Source: Segatella cerevisiae (GTDB lineage: Bacteria; Bacteroidota; Bacteroidia; Bacteroidales; Bacteroidaceae). From it: a stretch of 64,000 bases of DNA. Each line of letters opens with the position of its first letter. Within the stretch, counting starts at the first letter, position 1. The position numbers and the translations under genes are program-made. Location: positions 1 to 64,000 of the forward strand of contig NZ_JAMXLY010000015.1 in the NCBI RefSeq assembly GCF_024054555.1. The letters run 5' to 3'. This document shows positions 35,528 to 45,600 of the stretch, piece by piece. The notes beneath the pieces were generated by a model that saw nothing but the letters and a program-made list of their open reading frames with translations, ran no database searches and was not told the origin of the DNA.

Positions 35528-37753
35528 ATGAAAAAGACAATCTTATTAACTTTATTTTTTGGACTTGCCCTTGCCGGAGAGGCAGGGGTGACGGACAAGA
35601 GTCATGCGCCTCAATTGGGCAAGAACTCCGTAGATGAGGTCCTCAAAGCGATGACGCTGGAAGAGAAGGCGGAATTGCTAGTAGGCGGAAACTATGCCGT
35701 AGTAGACGGTAAGAAAGGGCAGCAATTGCCCGAAGCAGCTATCGGAGCCGCCGGTATGACCAAGGCCATCCCTCGTTTGGGTATACCCTGCACTGTCCTG
35801 ACAGACGGTCCTGCAGGTGTCCGTATTCCAGCTCAACGAGAGGGCGACCAACGTACTTATTATGCTACAGGGAACCCTGTAGGAACTCTCGTCGCTTCAT
35901 CTTGGAATACCGAAAGTGCAGAGGCTATCGGTAAGAATATGGGGAATGAAGTCCTGGAATATGGCTGTGATGTGCTGTTGGCTCCAGGCATGTGCATTCA
36001 CCGCAATCCGCTCTGCGGGAGAAACTTCGAGTACTTTTCAGAGGACCCGGTGCTGAGTGGCATTATGGCCGGAAATGAGATCTTAGGTGTTCAGTCTAAT
36101 GGCGTAGGAACATCTGCAAAGCATTTTGTCTGTAATAATCAGGAGACGTTCCGTACTCAGAACAATTCCATTGTCGGACAGAGGGCGCTTCGTGAACTCT
36201 ATCTGAAGAATTTCGAACTGGCGATTAAGATCGGGAATCCTTGGACGGTGATGTCTTCGTACAATCTTTTGAACGGGTCTTATACCCAGGCCGACAAAGC
36301 ATTGCTTCACGACTGGCTGAGAGGAGAAACGGGTTATAAGGGGATGGTGATGACTGACTGGACAGACCGCCGCAATACAGTAGATCAGGTGAATGCCGAG
36401 AATGACTTGATGGAATCTGGTCGGGATACTCAGGTGCAGGATATCGTCAATGCCGTCAAAGCGGGACAACTGCCTATGGCTATTGTAGACCGGAATGTCA
36501 GGAATATGTTGAATTATATTGTCAAGACACCTCATTTCCGCCACTATAAAGCTTCCAATGCTCCTGATCTGAAAGCTCATGCTTTGGTCGCCAGAAAGGC
36601 AGCTACAGATGGGATCATACTTCTGAAGAATGACGGGAATACACTTCCACTTGCAACAGGACAGAAAATCGCTCTTTTCGGAGTAGGTTCATATAAAGGC
36701 TTTCTGGCTAATGGCTGGGGCTCCGGTGAGGTGAACAAACCTTATGTCGTCAATATCTATCAGGGTCTGAAGGCTGCCGGTTATCAGCCGGATGAGGAAA
36801 TGGCTGAGATTTACGAGGATGCAGACGATGATATCAATTTCGGGAAGACTTATGCTGAGCATCGGGCTTCTGTCGATGATATTGCCATCATGACAATCAG
36901 GCGGAACGCTGGTGAGGGTAGTGACCGTCATAATCGTCCCGGGGATTGGAGTTTGAGTAAAGGTGAGTTGAATACAATGAAGAATATAGCTGATGCCTTT
37001 CATGCTAAGGGAAAGAAATTCATCGTCGTCCTGAATATCGGTGGTGTCATTGAGACGGCTTCATGGAAGGATATACCTGATGCGATCCTCCTTCCTTGGC
37101 AACCCGGAGAGGAAGGCGGCAATGCGATAGCTGACATGATAACCGGAAAAGTATGTCCTTCAGGGCGTCTGCCGATGACATTCCCAATAGCTTATGAAGA
37201 TATTCCTTCATCAAAGAATTTCCCTAAAGATGACAATGGCGGTGTGTTCGATAAAAGCAAGTCGACAATTGGTTATACCAAATATGAAGAGGGTATCTGG
37301 GTAGGTTATCGCTATTTTGATACCTTCCACAAACCGGTCTCTTATCCCTTTGGGTATGGTCTGTCTTATACTTCTTTCTCTTTCAAAGGTCTGAAAGTCA
37401 ATTATGGTAAACAACTTTGCAAGGCTGTCGTGACGGTTACCAATACCGGTAAGGTCGCCGGCAAGGAGGTCGCCCAACTTTATGTGGCTGCTCCTAAAGG
37501 AAATCTGGAGAAACCCGGAAAAGAGTTGAAGGCTTTTGCCAAAACTCGTGTCTTGCAACCTGGAGAGTCACAGACACTCACGATGACTTTCCGTCCGATG
37601 GATCTGGCTTCCTTTGACGAAGGGACGAATACATGGGTATTGGATCCCGGGAGTTATCAAGTGATGATCGGGGAGTCTGTTGAGAATATCAAGTTGTCCT
37701 CTCCGATGAAGATAGCCAAAGGTGTTCAGAAGAAAGTTCCGACAGTCATTTGA
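35528..37753 (+). CDS. Glycoside hydrolase family 3 beta-glucosidase
   Basis: About 741 residues from ATG 35528; the frame stays open upstream but only this ATG gives a signal peptide (MKKTILLTLFFGLALAGEAG). The GH3 (beta/alpha)8 domain includes LTDGPAGVRIP, NFEYFSEDPVLSG and the nucleophile Asp277 in KGMVMTDWTD. The second domain has NDGNTLPLATGQKIALFG and IRRNAGEGSDRHNRPGDW. A fibronectin type III-like domain ends the protein (FSFKGLKVNYGKQLCKAVV onward, then VAQLYVAAPKGNLEKPGKEL). It probably hydrolyses beta-linked gluco-oligosaccharides in the periplasm. Exact linkage is not readable from sequence. It stands alone rather than inside a SusCD locus. Confidence 0.9.
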   Translation: MKKTILLTLFFGLALAGEAGVTDKSHAPQLGKNSVDEVLKAMTLEEKAELLVGGNYAVVDGKKGQQLPEAAIGAAGMTKAIPRLGIPCTVLTDGPAGVRIPAQREGDQRTYYATGNPVGTLVASSWNTESAEAIGKNMGNEVLEYGCDVLLAPGMCIHRNPLCGRNFEYFSEDPVLSGIMAGNEILGVQSNGVGTSAKHFVCNNQETFRTQNNSIVGQRALRELYLKNFELAIKIGNPWTVMSSYNLLNGSYTQADKALLHDWLRGETGYKGMVMTDWTDRRNTVDQVNAENDLMESGRDTQVQDIVNAVKAGQLPMAIVDRNVRNMLNYIVKTPHFRHYKASNAPDLKAHALVARKAATDGIILLKNDGNTLPLATGQKIALFGVGSYKGFLANGWGSGEVNKPYVVNIYQGLKAAGYQPDEEMAEIYEDADDDINFGKTYAEHRASVDDIAIMTIRRNAGEGSDRHNRPGDWSLSKGELNTMKNIADAFHAKGKKFIVVLNIGGVIETASWKDIPDAILLPWQPGEEGGNAIADMITGKVCPSGRLPMTFPIAYEDIPSSKNFPKDDNGGVFDKSKSTIGYTKYEEGIWVGYRYFDTFHKPVSYPFGYGLSYTSFSFKGLKVNYGKQLCKAVVTVTNTGKVAGKEVAQLYVAAPKGNLEKPGKELKAFAKTRVLQPGESQTLTMTFRPMDLASFDEGTNTWVLDPGSYQVMIGESVENIKLSSPMKIAKGVQKKVPTVI

Positions 37754-37763
37754 TTTCTTTTGG

Positions 37764-37800
37764 AGATGAGATGATCCGATAAGGGTGATCTCATCTTTCA
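37764..37800 (+). terminator. Terminator after the GH3 gene
   Basis: AGATGAGAT (37764-37772) pairs with ATCTCATCT (37788-37796) around a 15-base loop, followed by a T-rich stretch. Confidence 0.6.
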
Positions 37801-37825
37801 TTTAGATAAATGTTTGATGATTTCT

Positions 37826-37857
37826 TTTGCATTTTCTCATTTATTTGTCTATCTTTG
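37826..37857 (+). promoter_or_regulatory. kduI promoter
   Basis: TATCTTTG (37850-37857) with TTTG (37826-37829), 20-base spacer. It predicts a leader of about 75 bases. Confidence 0.75.
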
Positions 37858-37938
37858 CATGGAATTGCAGGGATCCGTCTACAATTGATTGTAAATGATT
37901 GATGCCTGTCTTGCTATGAATAAACAAACTTGAAGCCA

Positions 37939-38784
37939 ATGAAAACTAATTATGAATTGCGTTATGCCTCCCATCCTCTGGATGCAAAGAATTATGATAC
38001 CACTCGTCTGAGAAAAGAATTTCTGATAGAGACATTGTTTGTCCCGAATGAGGTGAATATGGTCTATTCGATGTATGACCGGATGATTGTCGGGGGGGCC
38101 ATGCCTGTTAAGGAAACTCTTTTGCTGGAAGCCATAGAACCTTTGAAGGCTCCGTTCTTCACTACCCGTCGGGAGATAGGCGTCTATAATGTGGGACAAG
38201 GTGAAGGTGTCGTAAAAGTGGGTGATGAGACTTTCACGCTCGGTTATAAGGAATCCTTATATATCGGCCGTGGTGACCGCCAGATCACTTTCTCCAGCAA
38301 AGATGCCACTAAACCTGCCTTGTTCTATTTCAACAGTACGACCGCACACAAAGAATATCCTTGTCGGAAAATTACGAAGACTGACGGATTGCAGGTCCAT
38401 CTGGGTTTCTTGGACATGAGCAATGAGCGGACGATCAATAAGATGATTGTCAATCAGGTCTTGCCTACTTGCCAGTTGCAGATGGGGATGACAGAACTGA
38501 ATCGGGGAAGTGTCTGGAACACGATGCCGGCCCATATTCACAGTAGGCGAATGGAAGCTTATTTCTATTTCGAAATTCCTGAAGACCAGGGTATCTGTCA
38601 TCTGATGGGACAACCCCATGAGACACGTCATATCTGGATGAAAAACCATCAGGCCGTTCTGTCTCCGGAATGGAGCATCCACTCAGCTGCTGCCACGCAC
38701 AACTATACTTTTATCTGGGGCATGGGAGGTGAAAACCTCGATTATGGTGATCAGGATTTCTTTGCGATTACAGACTTGAAATAA
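37939..38784 (+). CDS. kduI: 5-dehydro-4-deoxy-D-glucuronate isomerase
   Basis: About 281 residues from ATG 37939 (the TTG at 37930 is rejected). It isomerises the unsaturated uronate released from pectin or glycosaminoglycans. Conserved family segments are NYELRYASHPLDAKNYDT, FLIETLFVPNEVNMVYSMYD and the cupin metal site MPAHIHSRRMEAYFYFE (His, His, Glu). It is immediately followed by kduD in the usual order. No lyase or GH88/GH105 is in the window, so the substrate must be produced by enzymes encoded elsewhere. Confidence 0.94.
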   Translation: MKTNYELRYASHPLDAKNYDTTRLRKEFLIETLFVPNEVNMVYSMYDRMIVGGAMPVKETLLLEAIEPLKAPFFTTRREIGVYNVGQGEGVVKVGDETFTLGYKESLYIGRGDRQITFSSKDATKPALFYFNSTTAHKEYPCRKITKTDGLQVHLGFLDMSNERTINKMIVNQVLPTCQLQMGMTELNRGSVWNTMPAHIHSRRMEAYFYFEIPEDQGICHLMGQPHETRHIWMKNHQAVLSPEWSIHSAAATHNYTFIWGMGGENLDYGDQDFFAITDLK

Positions 38785-38818
38785 TATCTCGTTAAACATA
38801 TCATTAAAACTTAGAAGG

Positions 38819-39622
38819 ATGGATACATTTTCTAAAAACTTTTCATTGGAGGGTAAAGTCGCCCTTGTTACCGGTGCCGCCTATGGCATAGGTTTCGCTA
38901 TTGCTGAGGCTTTCTCCAAGGCAGGCGCAAAGATCGCCTTCAACTGCCGCTCACAGAAGCATCTGGATAAGGCGCTGGCTGATTACAAGGCTAAGGGCAT
39001 CGATGCCAAAGGGTATATTGCTGACTGTACCGATGAAGGACAGGTGAAAGATCTGATCGCCAAGATCGAAAAAGAACTGGGAACGATTGATATCCTGGTC
39101 AACAATGCCGGAATCATCAAGCGTATTCCTATGCTGGAGATGTCTGTTGCCGATTTTCGTCAGGTCGTGGATATTGACTTGAATGCTCCTTTTATTGTCA
39201 GTAAGGCCGTTATCCCCGGAATGATCAAGAAAGGCCATGGTAAGATCATCAATATCTGCTCGATGATGAGCGAACTCGGTAGAGAGACTGTTTCTGCCTA
39301 TGCTGCAGCAAAGGGGGGCCTGAAGATGCTTACCCGTAATATCTGCTCTGAGTTCGGTGCTGCCAATATCCAGTGCAATGGGATAGGCCCGGGTTATATT
39401 GCTACGCCTCAAACGGCTCCTTTGAGACAGCGTCAGGCTGACGGAAGCCGTCATCCTTTTGATAGCTTTATTATCAGCAAGACTCCTGCCGGCCGGTGGG
39501 GTACGCCTGAGGACCTGATGGGACCAGCTGTGTTCCTGGCTTCAGATGCTTCTGATTTCGTCAATGGACATATCCTTTATGTCGATGGCGGCATCTTGGC
39601 TTATATCGGGAAACAACCTTGA
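38819..39622 (+). CDS. kduD: Short-chain dehydrogenase, KduD / gluconate 5-dehydrogenase type
   Basis: A 267-residue SDR. The NAD-binding motif is VTGAAYGIGFAIAEAFSKAG, then ILVNNAGIIKR, and the catalytic Tyr-x-x-x-Lys is in SAYAAAKGGLKML. Paired with kduI it should reduce 2,5-diketo-3-deoxygluconate to KDG; Bacteroidales relatives are often labelled gluconate 5-dehydrogenase. A terminator-like hairpin follows. Confidence 0.9.
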   Translation: MDTFSKNFSLEGKVALVTGAAYGIGFAIAEAFSKAGAKIAFNCRSQKHLDKALADYKAKGIDAKGYIADCTDEGQVKDLIAKIEKELGTIDILVNNAGIIKRIPMLEMSVADFRQVVDIDLNAPFIVSKAVIPGMIKKGHGKIINICSMMSELGRETVSAYAAAKGGLKMLTRNICSEFGAANIQCNGIGPGYIATPQTAPLRQRQADGSRHPFDSFIISKTPAGRWGTPEDLMGPAVFLASDASDFVNGHILYVDGGILAYIGKQP

Positions 39623-39653
39623 TGGGTGCGATACTCTGTGCATAAATAAAATG

Positions 39654-39685
39654 ATCCCCTATAATGGTTGCCCATTGTAGGGGAT
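39654..39685 (+). terminator. Hairpin after kduD
   Basis: ATCCCCTATAATGG (39654-39667) pairs over 14 positions with CCATTGTAGGGGAT (39672-39685; one G-T pair), with a 4-base loop. No strong T-run follows, so it may act as an attenuator/terminator or an mRNA end stabiliser. Confidence 0.7.
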
Positions 39686-39797
39686 TATTAATGCCCAGAT
39701 ACCATTGTGGTTTAATACTAAAAGTTATCTGTGTGTTTTTTAAATGGATAACTGGTAAGTCTTGAACGATCTTCCAGTCCTATCATTCTTGAACTGC

Positions 39798-39832
39798 AAA
39801 AAAGACACGATTCAATTGAAACGTTCTTTTTT
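39798..39832 (-). terminator. Terminator of the HU gene
   Basis: On the minus strand AAAAAAGA with ACG pairs with CGT and TCTTTTTT around an inner loop, 8 bases after the HU stop. The A/T arms would make it usable in both directions. Confidence 0.7.
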
Positions 39833-39839
39833 GGAAAAA

Positions 39840-40115
39840 TTATTTGTTGACAACGCTTGATAATTCAGCACCAGCCTTGAATTTCACTACTTTCTTGGCA
39901 GCGATCTCAATCTTCTGCTTTGTAGCAGGGTTGATACCTTGACGTGCAGGACGCTCATTCACACTGAATGTGCCGAAGCCTACAAGCTGGACCTTGTCAT
40001 TTGCGGCAAGAGCTTCTTTCAATACTTCAATACTTGAGTCAAGTGCTTTTTTAGAGTCAGATTTACTTAACCCTGACTTAGCGGCGATCTTGTCGATTAA
40101 TTCTGTTTTATTCAT
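39840..40115 (-). CDS. hup: HU family DNA-binding protein
   Basis: 91 residues. The start MNKTELIDKIAAKSGLSKSD, the core KVQLVGFGTFSVNERPARQG with the Pro-tipped DNA-binding arm (ARQGINPATKQKIEIAAK), and the end are all typical HU. It is a nucleoid architectural protein. It is preceded by its own strong promoter and followed by a terminator, so it is monocistronic. Confidence 0.96.
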   Translation of the reverse strand: MNKTELIDKIAAKSGLSKSDSKKALDSSIEVLKEALAANDKVQLVGFGTFSVNERPARQGINPATKQKIEIAAKKVVKFKAGAELSSVVNK

Positions 40116-40170
40116 GACCTAAAATATATTTAATTAATTAATAAATAATGATTTATCCTAAAATCTCCGA

Positions 40171-40201
40171 CAAATATAGGAAAGAGATTTGATATCTCAA
40201 A
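40171..40201 (-). promoter_or_regulatory. hup promoter
   Basis: The minus strand reads TATATTTG (40171-40178) with TTTG (40198-40201) and a 19-base spacer. Confidence 0.75.
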
Positions 40202-40283
40202 CAAAAAGATAAAAAAAATGACCAATTTAAGAAAAAAAGCCCTAAAACCGTCTCTTTAAAGGTGTTTTAATGGATATTTTTCG

Positions 40284-40291
40284 TAATTTTG
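40284..40291 (+). promoter_or_regulatory. Candidate -7 box for the rhomboid gene
   Basis: TAATTTTG lies inside the apparent 5' extension of the rhomboid frame. If used, transcription starts after ATG 40270 and the real start codon is ATG 40321. Confidence 0.55.
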
Positions 40292-40320
40292 CGGTTGTAA
40301 TATCAATAAGACGACGATTT

Positions 40321-41334
40321 ATGTTTCATACACCGAGAGTTACGAGGAATCTGCTGATTCTGAATATACTTGCCTTCCTGGCTTGTGTGCTATACGGTCA
40401 CGATCCCAGTGGTAACTTGATTCTGAATAATATATTAGGACTTCATTTCTTCAAGGCCTCTGACTTCCATATTTATCAGTTGGTTACCTATATGTTTATG
40501 CATGCCAATATCGAGCATATCTTTTTCAATATGTTCGCACTTTGGATGTTCGGCTGCGTAGTGGAAAATATCTGGGGGGCCAAGAAGTTCCTCTTTTATT
40601 ATCTGGCTTGCGGTGTAGGTGCGGGACTTTGCCAGGAGTTGGCACAATATATTTCCCTTACGGTCCAACTTCAATCGATGGGCTATACCTTGAGCATGGT
40701 GAGTCCGAGTGACTTGAATGCCATGACAACTGTTGGCGCTTCAGGTGCCATCTATGCCGTCTTACTGGCTTTCGGGATGTTGCTGCCTAATGAGAAGATA
40801 TTTATCTTTCCTTTTCCTGTTCCGATTAAAGCGAAATGGTTTGTCATCGCTTATGTGGCCATCGAACTCTTTTCTGCCTTGGCCACTCCGGGTGATCAGG
40901 TCGCGCACTTCGCACATCTGGGAGGTATGCTTTTCGGATTCCTGATGATCCGCTATTGGAACAAGCATCCCGGACGACAAGGTGGCATGTCGAATGGTGA
41001 GGAAGCGTTTGATAGAGTGAGGAACATCTTTGGAGGTAGGAATCGTTCAGGCAATAGAAATGGTGGAGGTTTCTCAACTCAGGGCAACGGTTTTGGCAGT
41101 GGTTTCGGAAAAAAGAAAACCGAGAAAAGCAAATTCGGCTTCCATTGGAAGCATAAGCAAAAACCGGAATCATCACAGCCTGCAGAAGAAAACCGGGACT
41201 GGAACTATAATGCTCGCAAGAAAGCTCATCAGGAAGAAATCGACCGTATCCTGGATAAAATCAGAAAGAGCGGTTATGACAGTTTGACGACAAAAGAAAA
41301 GCAGGAACTGTTCGATGAGAGTAATCATAAATAG
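40321..41334 (+). CDS. Rhomboid family intramembrane serine protease
   Basis: About 337 residues from ATG 40321. The longer start at 40270 lies upstream of the promoter-like TAATTTTG and adds an untypical leader. Six or more membrane helices are visible. The catalytic Ser is in TTVGASGAIYAVLLAFG and the His in VAHFAHLGGMLFGF; LVTYMFMHANIEHIFFNMF gives the oxyanion-side His/Asn region. A Gly/Asn/Arg-rich linker (about 225-265) leads to a C-terminal Lys/Glu-rich cytosolic domain (ARKKAHQEEIDRILDKIRKS) of the DUF6576 type. The substrate is unknown. Confidence 0.9.
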   Translation: MFHTPRVTRNLLILNILAFLACVLYGHDPSGNLILNNILGLHFFKASDFHIYQLVTYMFMHANIEHIFFNMFALWMFGCVVENIWGAKKFLFYYLACGVGAGLCQELAQYISLTVQLQSMGYTLSMVSPSDLNAMTTVGASGAIYAVLLAFGMLLPNEKIFIFPFPVPIKAKWFVIAYVAIELFSALATPGDQVAHFAHLGGMLFGFLMIRYWNKHPGRQGGMSNGEEAFDRVRNIFGGRNRSGNRNGGGFSTQGNGFGSGFGKKKTEKSKFGFHWKHKQKPESSQPAEENRDWNYNARKKAHQEEIDRILDKIRKSGYDSLTTKEKQELFDESNHK

Positions 41335-41382
41335 GAGATGATTGTCGTGTCTCAAGGGTTGTTTTCGGATTATTAAAAAGAG

Positions 41383-42525
41383 ATGGCTGGTAAAAAGATG
41401 AAGAAATTTACGCTTCAGGTCATTGCAGGTGCTAATGTGGCAACGATACTGATGATGTTGATGACCGGTTATTCTGACCGGATAGATCCTGTGTCGCATC
41501 CGGTGCTGGCTTGTGGGGGGATGGCTTTTTGCATTTTCCTGTTCTTTAATTTGCTCTTTCTGTTCTTCTGGCTGATCTTCCGTGTCCGTGAAGCGATCAT
41601 CCCGGTCATCGGTTTTCTGCTGTGTTTCGGTCCTGTACGGCGTTATACGCCTTTTAACTGGCCTTTGGATATTCCCAAGGATAATATTAAAGTGTTGTCG
41701 TATAATGTGGAGCAATATGGGCTTTTCCCGCCTAGACCTGATACGGCTTCCACCAATCCTGTCATCCGTTATATCGCCTCGTCAAAGGCAGACTTGGTCT
41801 GCCTGCAGGAAGCAAACGGCTTGGACGCTGATTCTGCAAATGCCATTTTTAGCAAGATCTACCCCTATTCCTATTATGAAACCAAGAGCGGGAGTGGTGA
41901 CCGGATAGCGATATACAGCAAGTTTCCCATGAGCCACAAGCGAATCATCCCTTATCCCTCTAAAGGGAATATGAGTATCTCCTGCGTCCTGAATATCAAG
42001 GGCAGGGAGGTCCTTGTCGTCAATAACCATTTCGAATCTAATAAACTCGACCCTGAGGATAAGGCGGACTTTAAGAACCTTGTCAAAGGGGGCATTGTTG
42101 CCAAAGGCGGTCCGGAGAAATCAGACCGGTTGATCGACAAATTGTCCTCAGCAGCTGCTATCCGTGCACTTCAGGTGGACTCGGTGTGCCGGTTTATCTC
42201 AGAGCAAAGGAAAGGGCGATCCGTTATCGTCTGTGGAGACTTCAATGACAATCCTATTTCTTATTCCCTTTATCAGATTTCGAAAGACTTGGTCAACTGC
42301 TATGTCGCGACCGGAAATGGACCGGGATTGAGTTATCATAGGAGTGGCATGCTCTTCCGGATAGATCATATTCTGTGTTCTTCAGACTGGCGTCCATATC
42401 AGGCGAAAGTCGATCGTCGGATCAAAGAGTCAGACCATTATCCCATTTACTGTTGGCTGAGTCCGAAAGGGGCCTTTCAAGGTCAGTCAGATGAAAATAA
42501 GGGGCTAAAGGCAACGAAACACTAA
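41383..42525 (+). CDS. Endonuclease/exonuclease/phosphatase (EEP) family membrane protein
   Basis: 380 residues. Two to three N-terminal membrane helices (VIAGANVATILMMLMTGY, MAFCIFLFFNLLFLFFWLIF) precede an EEP fold. Motifs are KVLSYNVEQYG, ADLVCLQEANG (metal-binding Glu), VVNNHFES, VIVCGDFNDNPIS and the final RIKESDHYPIYCWL (Asp-His). It is the usual Bacteroidetes membrane-anchored EEP protein found near the rhomboid gene. It may be a phosphodiesterase, nuclease or phospholipid hydrolase; the target cannot be inferred. It starts about 48 bases after the rhomboid gene. Confidence 0.85.
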   Translation: MAGKKMKKFTLQVIAGANVATILMMLMTGYSDRIDPVSHPVLACGGMAFCIFLFFNLLFLFFWLIFRVREAIIPVIGFLLCFGPVRRYTPFNWPLDIPKDNIKVLSYNVEQYGLFPPRPDTASTNPVIRYIASSKADLVCLQEANGLDADSANAIFSKIYPYSYYETKSGSGDRIAIYSKFPMSHKRIIPYPSKGNMSISCVLNIKGREVLVVNNHFESNKLDPEDKADFKNLVKGGIVAKGGPEKSDRLIDKLSSAAAIRALQVDSVCRFISEQRKGRSVIVCGDFNDNPISYSLYQISKDLVNCYVATGNGPGLSYHRSGMLFRIDHILCSSDWRPYQAKVDRRIKESDHYPIYCWLSPKGAFQGQSDENKGLKATKH

Positions 42526-42574
42526 AAAATGAATAATAAAGGGCTTTAAATTTTTATAAATGCCAAAAAATACG

Positions 42575-42582
42575 TAATTTTG
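42575..42582 (+). promoter_or_regulatory. Candidate -7 box for secDF
   Basis: TAATTTTG about 90 bases before the secDF ATG, in an A+T-rich context. The upstream element is imperfect. Confidence 0.5.
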
Positions 42583-42671
42583 CACGTCTGACTGGTATTG
42601 TGTCCATGCCGGAAAGGGATGATATTCATCAGTCCATAGGAAAAACAATAATTAATAATATAAATTAAAAA

Positions 42672-45600
42672 ATGCATAACAAAGGATTAGTAATTTGTAT
42701 AGCCGTCTTGCTGACGCTTGCAAGTATCTTCTACCTGTCGTTCTCTGTAGCCACGAGCTATTATGACTATCAGGCGGCGAAGATTAAAGACCCTATTGCC
42801 GCGCAGGATTATAAAGACTCTGTAAAGTATCTGGGCATTTATTCCTATAAGAACTGTCTGGAGACTCAGATTGGCCTTGGCTTGGACTTGAAAGGGGGTA
42901 TGAACGTCGTTCTCGAAGTTTCTGTCCCTGATGTCGTAGAAATGCTGGCTGATCATAAAACTGATCCGGCCTTTACCAAGTCTTTGGCTGAAGCAAGGGC
43001 AGAGGAAGAAAAGAGTCAGAGTGATTTTATCTCTCTTTTCATCAAAGCTTACCATAAGAATGCTCCCGGACATAAATTGGCTGAGATCTTCTCTACGCAG
43101 GAACTGCAAGGGAAGGTGTCACCACAGAGCTCGGACAGTCAGGTGGAGAAAGTCCTTCGCTCAAGCGTCCAGTCCGCTATTGATAACTCTTTCAATGTCG
43201 TTCGTACACGTATAGATAAGTTCGGTGTTGTCCAACCTAATATTCAGAGACTGCAAGGTCAGGAAGGACGTATCATGGTAGAAATGCCTGGTATCCGTGA
43301 ACCTGAACGTATCCGTAAACTCCTTCAGGGAAGTGCTAATCTGGAATTCTGGGATACTTATAATGCTGAAGAGATTGCTCCTTACCTGCAGCAATTGGAT
43401 CAGCGGATGGTCGCAGAAAAAGATTCTACATCGCAGAAAGAAAAGAAAGTGGCCAAGAAGAAAGTGGCCAAGGTGGCTAAACCGATGTTCAAACTGAAAT
43501 CGGCTGGAAACCAGAATCAGGCTTCACAGACAGCGGCAACGGCTGCAGCTATCAGACAGCATCCTTTGCTGGCTCGCTTACAGTTGACTGGTGCCCAGTC
43601 TCTCGCTTTGGTAGGATATGCCAATGTACGTGATACCGCTGCCGTCGATCGCATTATCTATTCTTCTTTGGCAAAGCAAGTCCTGCCCAGTGATTTGAAA
43701 TTGCTCTGGGGTGCTAAACCTGCTGAGGGTGTCAATGCCAAGAATGTATTTGAATTATATGCTTTGAAGGTGACCACAGCCAACGGACAAGCTCCGTTAC
43801 AAGGTGATGTCATCACTGATGCCAAAGATGAGTTTGACCAGTTCAGCAAACCTGTCGTGAGCATGACGATGAATTCGGAAGGTGCGCGTGATTGGGCTCA
43901 GATGACCAAAGCAAATATAGGAAAGGCAATTGCCATTGTTTTGGATGGCTCTGTCTATTCTGCTCCTCGTGTCAATCAGGAGATTGACGGTGGAAGTTCT
44001 CAGATCAGTGGTAACTTTACCATTGAGGAGACAAAAGATTTGGCAAACACTTTGAAGTCTGGCCGTATGCCTGCTCCTGCCCATATTGTCCAGGAGGAAA
44101 TCGTCGGTCCTTCTCTCGGTGCACAGTCCATTCATCAGGGATTTGTATCGTTCATCATTGCATTTGTACTGCTGATGATCTTTATGTGCTTGATGTATGA
44201 TGTCATCCCTGGTATGATCGCCAATGGCGCTCTGATTGTCAATCTGTTCTTTACTTTGGGTATTCTCGCATCATTCCAGTCGGCTCTGACAATGCCGGGT
44301 ATAGCGGGTATCGTGCTGACGTTGGGTACCGCCGTCGATGCCAATGTGCTGATTTATGAACGAGTCAGGGAGGAGATGCGAAGAGGAAAAGGTATCAAGC
44401 AGGCTATAGAACTGGGTTACAAAGCCGCGTTCTCAGCTATCTTCGACAGTAATGTGACTTCCTTGATTACGGGTGTCATCTTGCTGGCAGTTGGAACCGG
44501 TCCTATTCGTGGTTTTGCTACAACTTGGATCATCGGTCTGATTTGCTCATTCTTTACTGCTGTATTCTTGACACGTTTGGTTTATGAGCACCAGATGAAG
44601 CATGACCGTTGGCAGCATCAAAAATTCTATACGGCTGTTTCCAAGAACCTGATGCAGAATACGCATTATCACTTTATGGCTGCCTTTAAGAAGAGTCGTA
44701 TTATCTGGGGTATTGCACTCGTTGTCTGCATCGTCAGTTTTGCAGTCCGTGGTATGAGTCGCAGTATTGACTTTACGGGTGGTCGGAACTATGTTGTCAC
44801 CTTTGAGAAAGCTGTGGAGCCTGAACAGGTCCGTGATGTCCTGGAGAATGCCTTTGTCAATAAGGATGGTTCCAAGGCTACGACAACGGCTATTGCTTTG
44901 GGTACAGACCATAAGACGATTCGAGTATCTACCAACTGGGAAATTGAGAGTAGTGATCCGGATATAGACAATCAGGCTGAGGCTGTTTTGTATAAAGGTT
45001 TGAAGAAAGCCAACCTGATTACTCAGGCAAGTCTGGCTAAATTCAAGAATCCTGATATCCGCCAAGGCGGAAGTATTATCAGCAGTCAGAAGGTCGGACC
45101 TTCTTCTGCTAAAGATATTACATACGGTGCAGTCATCAGTGTCTTGCTGGCATTATTTGCTATTTTCCTCTATATCTTGATTCGCTTCCGCAATGTCGCC
45201 TTCTCTTTGGGATCTATTGTCGCTTTGGCTTGTGATGCCTTGTTGGTGATTGGAGTATTCTCGTTGTTCTGGGGCATTCTGCCATTCTCTTTGGAAGTGG
45301 ACCAGACGTTTATCGGAGCTATCCTTACAGTAATAGGTTATTCTATGAATGATAAGGTGGTAGTATTCGACCGTATACGAGAGAATCTTAGGTTGCATCC
45401 TCAACAGGCTGAGAGTGATTTGCAGGGACTGTTCAATGATTCCATCAATGAGACCCTTGCCCGTACAGTAAATACATCGGCAGCTACCTTGATCGTACTG
45501 CTTTGTATCTTCTTCCTCGGTGGAGAGAGCATCCGCTCATTCTCGTTTGCAATGATACTCGGTGTCATATTCGGAACATTGTCTTCTATCTTCATTGCAT

